Part shown: piece after piece, positions 1 through 5,786 of the stretch
Position numbering within the stretch: position 1 is the stretch's first letter
Layout of the letters: each line of letters starts with the position of its first letter
Program-made: the position numbers and the translations under genes
Assembly (NCBI GenBank): GCA_001796965.1
Contig: MGOA01000136.1
Span: 1 to 6,748, forward strand
DNA: 6,748 nucleotides
Direction: 5' to 3'
Source of the DNA: Chloroflexi bacterium RBG_16_64_43
GTDB taxonomy: Bacteria; Chloroflexota; Anaerolineae; Anaerolineales; RBG-16-64-43
The notes under the pieces: generated by a model
Database searches by the model: none
Told to the model about the DNA's origin: nothing
What the model saw: the letters and a program-made list of their open reading frames with translations, nothing else

Positions 1-241
1 GCCGTCGCCGTGTGAAGAAGAGCACGTACGCCAGGATCGGCAGAGCCAGCCCAGCCCAGCGGAGCGCAAAGGCAGCATCGAGATTAGCCCACAGCGCACT
101 GCCCGCGCCGACCGTCAGCACCGATGAGGCGACGGCCCAGACAAGCCACTCTCGTCTCAGGCGTGCCAAGGGGTCTTCGATCTGCCGCTGTGGTAAGCCT
201 TCGGGGCGGGGGGCGGAGGGATTTGGCGTCTGAGGCGACAT
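1..241 (-). CDS. N-terminus of an integral membrane protein (partial; possibly CDP-alcohol phosphatidyltransferase)
   Basis: An open minus-strand frame starts at the ATG at 239-241 and runs off the left edge with no stop, giving 80 residues. The first ~30 residues are Pro/Gln-rich and hydrophilic. An LRREW motif then leads into a hydrophobic segment (about residues 35-52), a short loop, and a second segment (about 59-75) ending in the basic run FFTRRR, a pattern typical of membrane proteins. The upstream frame is closed by a TAG at 269-271 with no other start codon between, so ATG 241 is the earliest possible start. No clear Shine-Dalgarno is visible. The gene follows the HEAT-like gene by 27 bases, in the same reading frame, so they are probably co-transcribed. 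An LRR-W start with two helices resembles the extra N-terminal region I associate with some Chloroflexota CDP-alcohol phosphatidyltransferases. The catalytic DG-AR motif would lie outside the window, so this family call is a guess. Confidence 0.6.
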   Translation of the reverse strand, partial: MSPQTPNPSAPRPEGLPQRQIEDPLARLRREWLVWAVASSVLTVGAGSALWANLDAAFALRWAGLALPILAYVLFFTRRR

Positions 242-268
242 GGGCTGGCTTGGAGTGTGCGGCCTCGC

Positions 269-1066
269 CTATTGGCGGCTTGGCATGGGTGATCCGGCCG
301 GGCGGGAATTGCCTGCGGCGATGCGACGGCGACACGCTGCCACCCAAGCCGGATCCATTCGCGTGAGTCGGTTCTTGCTCAGATTCTCCTTGACGATCCA
401 CAGCATATCGGGGCTTGCCGGAGGCAGCAGTTTTTCGAATGCGCGCTTGCCCGCCTCGGGGTGCGCGACGATAGCCACGCTCCAGCAATAACCCAACGCC
501 TGGCGCAGCACGAGCCGCTCAGGGTCCGCGCGCCCAGCGGCGCGTGTGAAGGGTGCGGTCAGGCCGGCCAGGACCGCCAAGGTGCGCGTGACATCTCGCT
601 TGCGGCGGAGCAAGTCCGGCTCGCACAATCCGGCTGCGACGGCGCGCTGAACGAGCGGGTTGTCGCCGCGCCACGGTTGAAGGCGCGTGAAGAGCATCCC
701 CATGTCGCTGCGCCCGACGCGCTGCAAGGCCATCGCCACCGCCTCGCGGACGCGCCAGCGCGGGTCGCTCGCCTGAACGCGCAGCCGGCGCCAGGCTCGC
801 TCCTCGCCGCGCGCGGCGGGAATGCCCAGGCCGAGCGTCCCGCAGAAAGCCAGGAACTCGTGCGGCGTATTGGTAGGAGCGCGTTGCGGGGTGTACTTCA
901 GGTAGGCGTTCAGCGTGCGCGGAGTCAGCTCTTCGACACTGGCCTGCGCCAACTCGAGGTTTCCCCGTGGGCCGGGTAAGCCGGACTCTCTCAGCAACAA
1001 TGCTTCCACGTCTCGGGCCCCGCGCAGACGCTGCCGGTAAAGGTCGACCTTGTTCATCGTGGACAT
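269..1066 (-). CDS. HEAT-like repeat protein (putative)
   Basis: This encodes a 265-residue soluble protein from the ATG at 1066. A TTG at 1075 and an ATG at 1057 are alternative starts, and the G-rich run just upstream (about 1076-1092 on the complementary strand) could serve any of them. There is no signal peptide or membrane segment. The middle holds HEAT-like helical pairs: near residues 92-118 the pattern is WRRLRVQASDPRWRVREAVA followed by ALQRVG, with the aspartate, proline and arginine of HEAT units, and a second unit (GDNPLVQRAVAAGL) follows about 20 residues later. The C-terminus has a WIVKENLSKNRL motif, like the last repeats of DNA-alkylation-repair-type HEAT proteins. Such repeats form a curved alpha-solenoid for protein or nucleic-acid binding; the partner is unknown. 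The gene follows the DUF937 gene beyond a hairpin and precedes the membrane protein. The fold is fairly sure, the function is not. Confidence 0.8.
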   Translation of the reverse strand: MSTMNKVDLYRQRLRGARDVEALLLRESGLPGPRGNLELAQASVEELTPRTLNAYLKYTPQRAPTNTPHEFLAFCGTLGLGIPAARGEERAWRRLRVQASDPRWRVREAVAMALQRVGRSDMGMLFTRLQPWRGDNPLVQRAVAAGLCEPDLLRRKRDVTRTLAVLAGLTAPFTRAAGRADPERLVLRQALGYCWSVAIVAHPEAGKRAFEKLLPPASPDMLWIVKENLSKNRLTRMDPAWVAACRRRIAAGNSRPAGSPMPSRQ

Positions 1067-1100
1067 CGTTGCCAAACCCCAAACCCCCTAGCAGGAATGG

Positions 1101-1130
1101 GCAAGGGCTGCGTTTCTCCGCAGCCCTTGC
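1101..1130 (-). terminator. Perfect 12-bp inverted repeat, likely terminator or RNA-stabilising hairpin
   Basis: Positions 1101-1112 (GCAAGGGCTGCG) pair perfectly with 1119-1130 (CGCAGCCCTTGC) around a 6-base loop. The hairpin lies 32 bases past the stop of the DUF937 gene, inside the 96-base gap before the HEAT-like gene, where an intrinsic terminator is expected. No uridine tract follows on the minus strand, only CATTCCTGCTAGGGGG. It may therefore be a weak terminator, a processing or stability element, or a partial attenuator. Confidence 0.6.
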
Positions 1131-1162
1131 GAACTGGATAGCACGTCGGCACCCTCCGAGCG

Positions 1163-1741
1163 TTACTTCTGCGAGGTGAGGCGGCCGAGAATGCCGATGA
1201 CGTCGTCGACCATCGAGCCATCGCTATTGGCGTCCAACATGCGTGTGACGGCCCCCATCAAATCGCTGTTGGTGCTGCCGATGTGCTTCTGTTCCGTGAG
1301 CAGCGTCTCGGAGAGCGCGGTTGGGGTGAGCTTCTTCTTCTGCTGCATCTGGCCGAGCACCCCCATGACGATCGGTGCCAACATGGTCAGTAGTTGGCTG
1401 GCGTCGACGTTGGTGCCGCGCTGCAATGTCTGCTCCACGGTTGGGCGACTCTCGCCCAGGACATGGCGCAGGATCCCGTTGCCCTCGCCGGTTTGATACT
1501 GGGCCACGGCTGCCGGCAGATCCGCCAGGATGCTGCCGTTGTGATCCTTCTTGAGGGCCTTGGCGAGCGATTGAGCGCCGAGCCTAGTCTGTGAGTTGCG
1601 GGCCAGGGCCGAGACGAGCAGCGGCAGGGCAATGCCGACCGACTGCTGCGCGGTCCGCTCGTCGACCCCCAGTTGGCCGGCGATCGCCGAGATCGTCTGC
1701 GGGGTCAACTGGCTGCCGATGGTCTCAAGGATTGAAGGCAT
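1163..1741 (-). CDS. DUF937 domain-containing protein
   Basis: This encodes a 192-residue soluble protein. The opening (ILETIGSQLTPQTISAIAGQ), the LGVDERTAQQSV helix, and the ALPLLVSALARN segment near residues 38-49 are characteristic of DUF937, a family of small helical bacterial proteins of unknown function. A second helical block (SQLLTMLAPIVMGVLGQM, about 115-132) and a C-terminal block follow. Residues 170-180 read DANSDGSMVDD, resembling a calcium-binding EF-hand or dockerin loop (D170, N172, D174, G175, S176, D179/D180). This ending is common in the family, but calcium binding is untested here. The ATG start is supported by AAGGGGAG about 9 bases upstream. A separate extended -10-like element upstream and a hairpin downstream suggest this gene can be its own transcription unit. 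The family call is confident; no function is known. Confidence 0.9.
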   Translation of the reverse strand: MPSILETIGSQLTPQTISAIAGQLGVDERTAQQSVGIALPLLVSALARNSQTRLGAQSLAKALKKDHNGSILADLPAAVAQYQTGEGNGILRHVLGESRPTVEQTLQRGTNVDASQLLTMLAPIVMGVLGQMQQKKKLTPTALSETLLTEQKHIGSTNSDLMGAVTRMLDANSDGSMVDDVIGILGRLTSQK

Positions 1742-1794
1742 GCTTGGGGTCTCCCCTTCTGTGAATTCAATGTGGCCCTGAAGGTCTTGGCCTT

Positions 1795-1803
1795 ATTGTA
1801 TCA
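1795..1803 (-). promoter_or_regulatory. Extended -10 promoter candidate for the DUF937 gene
   Basis: On the minus strand the sequence reads TGATACAAT, a TGn extension followed by TACAAT (5 of 6 matches to TATAAT), in a locally AT-richer patch. It lies 53 bases before the DUF937 start codon, in the 110-base gap after the PD40 lipoprotein gene. No good TTGACA-like -35 is found at 16-18 bases spacing. This is motif inference only. Confidence 0.35.
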
Positions 1804-1851
1804 GAGGGATGTGGGCGTGCGTTGTCCTGGCAGCACGGCAAGAGTCGGTGG

Positions 1852-2859
1852 TTATGGTGACACCGCGGGGCCCACGCGGCGAGACTGATAGATATCCGCT
1901 TCGAACATGTGGCTCAGGTCTTGAGTGAAGTAGTGATGTACAAAGTACAACGTCTGGCCATCGGCCGAGAAGGCCGGCTCCCCGGCGAACTGTGAGACGA
2001 TCTCCTCGGCGGCCCCCCAGGCGCCTTCGGGCGTTCGCCGCGAGCGATAGATGGCCGGCCCCGGCCGGCCGAGCAGGCTGGGCGCGTCGAACCATAGCTC
2101 GCGTTCGTCCGGGCTGAGGGCCGGTCGGTTTTCATCCGCGGCCGTATTGACTCCAGGGCCGAGATTCTCCGCATGACTCCAACCGTTGGCGGACTTCTGC
2201 GCGCGCCACAGGTCGTACCCCCCGAAGCCGCCGGCGCGGCGCGAGGCGAAGATGATTTCGCTTCCACTCGCGCTCATGTGCATCTCACCGGCCTCCAGAT
2301 CGAGATTGATTTCCCGGCCGGCGTTCTGCCAATCCATCCAGACCCCATCGCGAAGGGTGGCGCGGAAGAGATCGATTTCGCGCAGGTTGCCGACCCGGAT
2401 GGTACAGAAGTAGAGCAGATCTCCGAGAACGAATGGGCACCCATCCAGCGCCGGCTCATCGGGTGCGGCCAACCACACACGCGTGGGCTCGCTCCACGTT
2501 CCATCGATCGCACTCGCCGACCACAGCCCAGTGACGCCGTCGAGCAACTGCTTCTCGGCGGGGATATTGAGATCGGGCGTGAAGAAGAAGAGAAAGGCTT
2601 GGCCGTCGTGGGTGGGGTAGGGGCTGTCTTCGGCGCCTGCGGTATTGATCGGGCCGGGCATCATCTCCGGCGCGCTCCAGCCGGCGGCCGTGAACGGGGG
2701 CCACACGTCGTCGGCCGGCCCGTATTTCACGGCGGACGAAGGAATCGCCGTCGCGCGCCCGATCGTGGGTGGCGGTGCGATGGGTGGGGTGCACCCCGCT
2801 GCGAACCCCAGTGCGAGCCCGCCCCACAAGAGCGCCGCGGCCTGTCTCTTTGCCGTCAT
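1852..2859 (-). CDS. Lipoprotein with PD40 (TolB/WD40-like) beta-propeller repeats
   Basis: This encodes a 335-residue predicted exported lipoprotein. The start at ATG 2859 is chosen because it directly begins a lipoprotein signal peptide (MTAKRQAAALLWGGLALGFA then AGC, lipid-attachment Cys23), and GAGGG lies 6 bases upstream. A longer open frame to 2976 would overlap the preceding gene and bury the signal peptide. A Pro-rich linker follows the cysteine. The mature part has repeated propeller blades of the PD40 type: a blade near 193-218 (MHMSASGSEIIFASRR, then GGFGGYDLWRA), one near 243-258 (ENRPALSPDERELWFD), and one near 293-309 (GEPAFSADGQTLYFVHH), interleaved with W-S/T-x-P strands such as GWSAPEMM and TWSEP. 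PD40 domains occur in TolB and in many surface sensor or binding proteins, and often mediate protein or peptidoglycan-associated contacts. The gene follows the GH-like lipoprotein by 58 bases and is probably co-transcribed with it. The ligand is unknown. Confidence 0.88.
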   Translation of the reverse strand: MTAKRQAAALLWGGLALGFAAGCTPPIAPPPTIGRATAIPSSAVKYGPADDVWPPFTAAGWSAPEMMPGPINTAGAEDSPYPTHDGQAFLFFFTPDLNIPAEKQLLDGVTGLWSASAIDGTWSEPTRVWLAAPDEPALDGCPFVLGDLLYFCTIRVGNLREIDLFRATLRDGVWMDWQNAGREINLDLEAGEMHMSASGSEIIFASRRAGGFGGYDLWRAQKSANGWSHAENLGPGVNTAADENRPALSPDERELWFDAPSLLGRPGPAIYRSRRTPEGAWGAAEEIVSQFAGEPAFSADGQTLYFVHHYFTQDLSHMFEADIYQSRRVGPAVSP

Positions 2860-2917
2860 GTCGGTCCCTCTCAATGGCCTACCCTCGGCCTGGTTCAACG
2901 TCCTGCGGCAGACTGGG

Positions 2918-4027
2918 CTACTCACCGGCGCGATAGGTGTCCCACAGTTCGAGCGCCGGCTTGGGAGTGCCGTCAAACCGGGTCAGACCCACTGCCGCAA
3001 ACATGCCCAGCGTTTCGACATCCTGACCCTGCCCCTGATCGCGCATCATCTTGGCATACGATTCAAGGTTGAAGTCGCTGAGCAGCAGGTAAATCCAGAA
3101 GCGCAGGCGCGGGCCTAACTGATCGTGGATGGCGCGCAGGTACCCCATCTGGTCTTCGGGCGCGCCGGGGAACGGGCCGACGGGTTGCGAGGTGTAGCCC
3201 CCTTCGGCCACGGCCAGCGGCTTGGAGGTGCGCCCGAGCAGCGGCGCATAGTAGTCGTCCGGCACCTCGGATGCGCTTTGGAAGACAACAAATGGATAGG
3301 AGGAGATCACCCACGCATCCAACCGCGGCTCGAAGGCCTCCACCGTCTCCCAGTTGGTCTGATACGGCGAGCGCCCTTCGGCCACAATGGGGATGAGATT
3401 GTTGAGGTCCTCCCACTGGAAGGTGACAAAGACCTGAGTAGCGGGCGCCTCGACCTTGATCGCGTCGTACACGCTCTGGTACAGGCTGAGGTAGTTGGGG
3501 AAATCCTCCGGGAAGGCGTCGGCGTAGGTATTGATCTCGGATGCCAGGCCAAGATACGGGGGATGGAACTCGCGCACGATGCGCAGGGCGTAATGGGTGA
3601 TGGCGCTGCGGATTTGAGGGTTGGCGAAGCTAGCCTCCCATCCAACGGGCAGGCCCAGGAACTCGCGACGATTGAGGCCGTTGAGCGGGTCCACCACGAA
3701 GATCACGTCCATTCCATTCTGACGGGCTAGCACGTACTGGTTATGAATATCCTTGATGGCCGGCGAGTCGGCCTCCGCGGTCTCGTAGAAATCGCGCCAC
3801 GCCACAGGCTGCTGCAGCAGGATGACATCCGCATGCCGGCCGAGGGTGCGGTAGTGATTGAGAATGCTCTGTTCGGAGGCCTCGGGCGGCGAGGGGAAGA
3901 ATCCGAAGACCGTTTCGCCGGAGGCGAAGGGCGATGTCTCCAGGCTCGGGATGGGGGCGAGCTGTCCGAGATCGCAGGCGATGGAGGCGAGCACAATCGC
4001 GCACAGCATGCATAGCATTCGCTTCAT
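2918..4027 (-). CDS. Lipoprotein with glycoside hydrolase-like TIM-barrel pattern
   Basis: This encodes a 369-residue predicted lipoprotein. The signal peptide (MKRMLCMLCAIVLASIAC) ends at Cys18, followed by Asp. The rest shows alternating strands and helices with clan GH-A-like features: a strand-end glutamate in YLGLASEINTYAD (E164, acid/base candidate), a second in PLAVAEGGY (E275, nucleophile candidate, beta-7 position), and a tryptophan in RFWIYLLLSDF (W311, beta-8 position). In classic clan GH-A enzymes the acid/base is usually preceded by Asn; here it is Ser, so activity is uncertain. Its ATG overlaps the upstream HEAT gene's TGA (ATGA), indicating translational coupling, and AAAGGAG lies 8 bases upstream. 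It probably acts on a glycan outside the membrane, or is a catalytically altered relative that binds one. The exact GH family cannot be assigned by eye. Confidence 0.8.
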   Translation of the reverse strand: MKRMLCMLCAIVLASIACDLGQLAPIPSLETSPFASGETVFGFFPSPPEASEQSILNHYRTLGRHADVILLQQPVAWRDFYETAEADSPAIKDIHNQYVLARQNGMDVIFVVDPLNGLNRREFLGLPVGWEASFANPQIRSAITHYALRIVREFHPPYLGLASEINTYADAFPEDFPNYLSLYQSVYDAIKVEAPATQVFVTFQWEDLNNLIPIVAEGRSPYQTNWETVEAFEPRLDAWVISSYPFVVFQSASEVPDDYYAPLLGRTSKPLAVAEGGYTSQPVGPFPGAPEDQMGYLRAIHDQLGPRLRFWIYLLLSDFNLESYAKMMRDQGQGQDVETLGMFAAVGLTRFDGTPKPALELWDTYRAGE

Positions 4028-4581
4028 GAGTGGTTCTCCTTTGCGACGCGGGGCCGTGCGCCGGGTGGTGCCAGCTCGCGCAGCAGGCGCGCGGCGCGCG
4101 AGCGCATGGCGGGCGTCCCGGTGCGGATAGCCTGCCGTAGCGAACGCAGCGCGAGCGCTCTCAGCGCGGCGTCTCCTTGCGCCAGGTCGGCCAGGGCCTG
4201 CAGCGCAAAAGTTCGCACGATGCTGCTCGGGTCGGTGTGGTAGCTCTGCAGCGTGCGCGCCGCCGCTTGCCGTTCGGGCGGTCGCAGGTGAAGGCGCGGG
4301 AGCATTTGGGCGAGGTGCCAGCGCAGCTCTTGCTGCGCGGTGGAGCGAGCCAGGCGCAGCAGCGCACGCTTGTGTTTCTGAAGGGGCGAGGCATCCTTGC
4401 GGCTGGCCTTCTCTAGTGCATCCGCGGCGCGCATGCGAACCACCGGATCCGTATCGCCCAGTGCGGCCACCAGCCGGTCGAACAGGCGCGGGCTGGCGGT
4501 CAGGCGGTTCAGCACCTGGGGCACGCGCCCGATCGAGCGCCGGTCCCCGCCGCGCAGCACGTCGCGAATATCATCGGCCAT
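4024..4581 (-). CDS. Small HEAT-repeat protein
   Basis: This encodes a 185-residue cytoplasmic protein with no signal peptide. It is built of about four HEAT-type helical pairs: residues 33-60 (LFDRLVAALGDTDPVVRMRA then ADALEKAS, a near-textbook unit), about 70-97 (RALLRLARSTAQQELRWHLA), about 105-134 (ARTLQSYHTDPSSIVRTFAL then QALADLA), and about 139-170. The last residues are basic and polar. HEAT arrays act as binding scaffolds; no catalytic motif is visible. The start at ATG 4581 is bounded by an in-frame TGA 18 bases upstream, and the ribosome-binding site is weak. It follows the MgtC-family gene by 27 bases, and its stop codon overlaps the start of the GH-like lipoprotein, so all three are likely one operon. 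It is distinct from the larger HEAT-like protein at 269-1066. Confidence 0.85.
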   Translation of the reverse strand: MADDIRDVLRGGDRRSIGRVPQVLNRLTASPRLFDRLVAALGDTDPVVRMRAADALEKASRKDASPLQKHKRALLRLARSTAQQELRWHLAQMLPRLHLRPPERQAAARTLQSYHTDPSSIVRTFALQALADLAQGDAALRALALRSLRQAIRTGTPAMRSRAARLLRELAPPGARPRVAKENHS

Positions 4582-4608
4582 GATCGGTCTCGACCATCAG
4601 CACCCTGT

Positions 4609-5244
4609 TCAGAAAGTCAATTGAGTCACGCTGGGGTCTGACATCAGCTCTTGCACGAATCCGTCGTGGCCCTTCGTTCGGCCGACCACGTGCCAGGTCG
4701 AGATCTGGCACTCGCCGTCCTTGCACTGCTTGTGCTCGTCCGCGCGCAAGCGGAACTCGCGCAGCAGCTCGGCGATGCGCCGCTCGCGCTGCGGCGAGAA
4801 GGGGCCACGGATCTCGTAGATGCGCGTCGTGCGAAATCCGTCGATCCAGTGTTCGAGCCCCGGGAACACCCACAAGACAACCAGGATCATGCCCGTGCCA
4901 ACGAGCGAGATCAGATAGTGACCGGCGCCCAGACCCATGCCGAGGGCCGCCGCCAGCCAAATGGTGGAGGCCGTGGTGAGCCCCATGATCCGCCCGCCTT
5001 CGCGCAGAATGACTCCCGCTCCGAGAAAACCGATGCCACTGACGATGTTGGCAGCCACTCGCGCCGGGTCGCCGCTGGCGCCGAAGCGCATGGAGAACAT
5101 GGTGAACAGCGTGGCCCCGACGCAGATGAAGATGAGGGTGCGGAACCCAGCGGCCTTATCACGAAACTCACGCTCTGCGCCGATCAGGCCGCCAATCAGG
5201 ATGGCCAGAAGGAGCCGGATCACATCTTCGGTCGCCAACGTCAT
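4609..5244 (-). CDS. MgtC/SapB family membrane protein
   Basis: This encodes a 211-residue inner-membrane protein with the hallmark sequences of the MgtC/SapB N-terminal domain: GGLIGAEREFRDKAAGFRT at residues 18-36, NIVSGIGFLGAGVILREG at 66-83, and GLTTASTIWLAAALGMGLGA at 88-107. About five hydrophobic segments span residues 8-128. A soluble C-terminal domain (about 138-211) follows, as in the longer MgtC members. Salmonella MgtC affects magnesium-limited growth and virulence and modulates the F-type ATP synthase, but most environmental homologues have no assigned role, so magnesium transport should not be assumed. Two cysteines (C174, C179 in HKQCKDGECQ) sit in the C-terminal domain. The start is supported by a strong AAGGAGG 8 bases upstream of the ATG. 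It is followed closely by the small HEAT gene. Confidence 0.94.
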   Translation of the reverse strand: MTLATEDVIRLLLAILIGGLIGAEREFRDKAAGFRTLIFICVGATLFTMFSMRFGASGDPARVAANIVSGIGFLGAGVILREGGRIMGLTTASTIWLAAALGMGLGAGHYLISLVGTGMILVVLWVFPGLEHWIDGFRTTRIYEIRGPFSPQRERRIAELLREFRLRADEHKQCKDGECQISTWHVVGRTKGHDGFVQELMSDPSVTQLTF

Positions 5245-5249
5245 GGGTA

Positions 5250-5257
5250 ATCCTCCT
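5250..5257 (-). promoter_or_regulatory. Strong Shine-Dalgarno of the MgtC-family gene inside a short palindrome
   Basis: The minus strand reads CTCCTAAGGAGGATTACCC just before the ATG at 5244. AAGGAGG is a near-perfect Shine-Dalgarno at good spacing. It is the 3' half of an odd-centred palindrome (5253-5263, CTCCT-A-AGGAG). A second palindrome, GCGGATATCCGC (5266-5277), lies 2 bases further upstream. Together they could fold the leader or bind a dimeric regulator, though the first has almost no loop and may be coincidence. Confidence 0.5.
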
Positions 5258-5349
5258 TAGGAGTCGCGGATATCCGCCGGTGAGGTCCGCGCGCGTGACG
5301 GGCACCGCGGTCCGCGTTCCGGCCGGGTGCAGCCGCCCATCCGGGTTGG

Positions 5350-5724
5350 CTAGACGCGCTCGATACGCACGGCCTCGCCATCGCGCACGGTGCGTAGGAC
5401 CTTGGCATCGCCGGCGAGGGTGCCGACCGGGTTGACATTGCTGTAGGCGCGCGGTTTCTCGTTGCGGCTGACCGGCGTGCGGCCGAAGAAGATGCAGAAG
5501 GCAGCGCCCGCCGGCCAGTAAGCGAGCTCACCCACCACCATCTCCTGGCGCGCATCGGACGCTTCCTCGAGCTTCACTGGGATCTCGAAGAAAATCTCGT
5601 CACCCCAGCGATTGGCCTTGCCTTCGATCGGCAGCGCGTTGAGGATTGCCTTGGCCGTTGGGCTTTCATTCAACTCCGCTTCGGCGATGACCTTGCCGGC
5701 GGTTATCCGTATTCTGACGGGCAT
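5350..5724 (-). CDS. Cyclophilin-like fold protein, TM1367 family
   Basis: This encodes a 124-residue soluble protein matching, by recall, the cyclophilin-like family typified by Thermotoga TM1367 (formerly DUF369). The N-terminal strand MPVRIRITAG is followed by ELNESPTAKAILNALPIEG, then the characteristic NRWGDEIFFEIPV (residues 38-50) and VGELAYWPAGAAFCIFFGRT (64-83), and a C-terminal DAKVLRTVRDGEAVRIERV. The length is full for the family. The fold resembles the cyclophilin barrel, but members do not carry the full set of peptidyl-prolyl isomerase catalytic residues, and their biochemical role is not established. The start is clear, with GGAGGAGG about 6 bases before the ATG. It sits 62 bases after the secreted Cys-rich gene and 105 bases before the MgtC-family gene, so it may be co-transcribed with either or both. 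Confidence 0.92.
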   Translation of the reverse strand: MPVRIRITAGKVIAEAELNESPTAKAILNALPIEGKANRWGDEIFFEIPVKLEEASDARQEMVVGELAYWPAGAAFCIFFGRTPVSRNEKPRAYSNVNPVGTLAGDAKVLRTVRDGEAVRIERV

Positions 5725-5786
5725 GAACCACCTCCTCCGGCCGCAAGTCTTGCCATCCCTCGGCAGACCTGCCGCGGCGCCGCCTG

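Noticed and set aside
84..488. 134-codon minus-strand frame covering the HEAT/membrane protein junction
   Set aside because: It is out of frame with both better-supported genes and rich in Arg/Gly/Pro with no domain pattern.
2860..2976. N-terminal extension of the PD40 lipoprotein
   Set aside because: It would overlap the preceding gene and place 39 residues before an obvious lipoprotein signal peptide. The ATG at 2859 has a good Shine-Dalgarno.
2173..3072. 299-codon plus-strand open frame opposite the PD40 lipoprotein
   Set aside because: It covers the PD40 gene antisense and crosses into its neighbour. Its Arg/Pro-rich translation is typical of a shadow frame.
3125..3730. 201-codon plus-strand open frame opposite the GH-like lipoprotein
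   Set aside because: It is antisense to a well-supported gene with signal peptide and fold pattern. Its product has no recognisable domain and is explained by GC-rich codon bias.
4651..5250. 199-codon plus-strand open frame opposite the MgtC-family gene
   Set aside because: It is antisense to a clear MgtC-family gene. The product is charged and low-complexity with no motif.
5284..5316. Direct repeat GGTCCGCG (5284-5291 and 5309-5316) in the gap before the MgtC gene
   Set aside because: Only 8 bases in very GC-rich sequence, with no third copy, so it is readily explained by chance.
5245..5349. Magnesium-sensing riboswitch (M-box) in the MgtC leader
   Set aside because: The 105-base gap is too short for a typical M-box, and I cannot find its conserved core. 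Only short palindromes are visible.
5774..5783. Palindrome GCGGCGCCGC in the gap after the Cys-rich gene, as a terminator
   Set aside because: There is no loop and no T-tract, and such strings are expected by chance in this GC-rich DNA.
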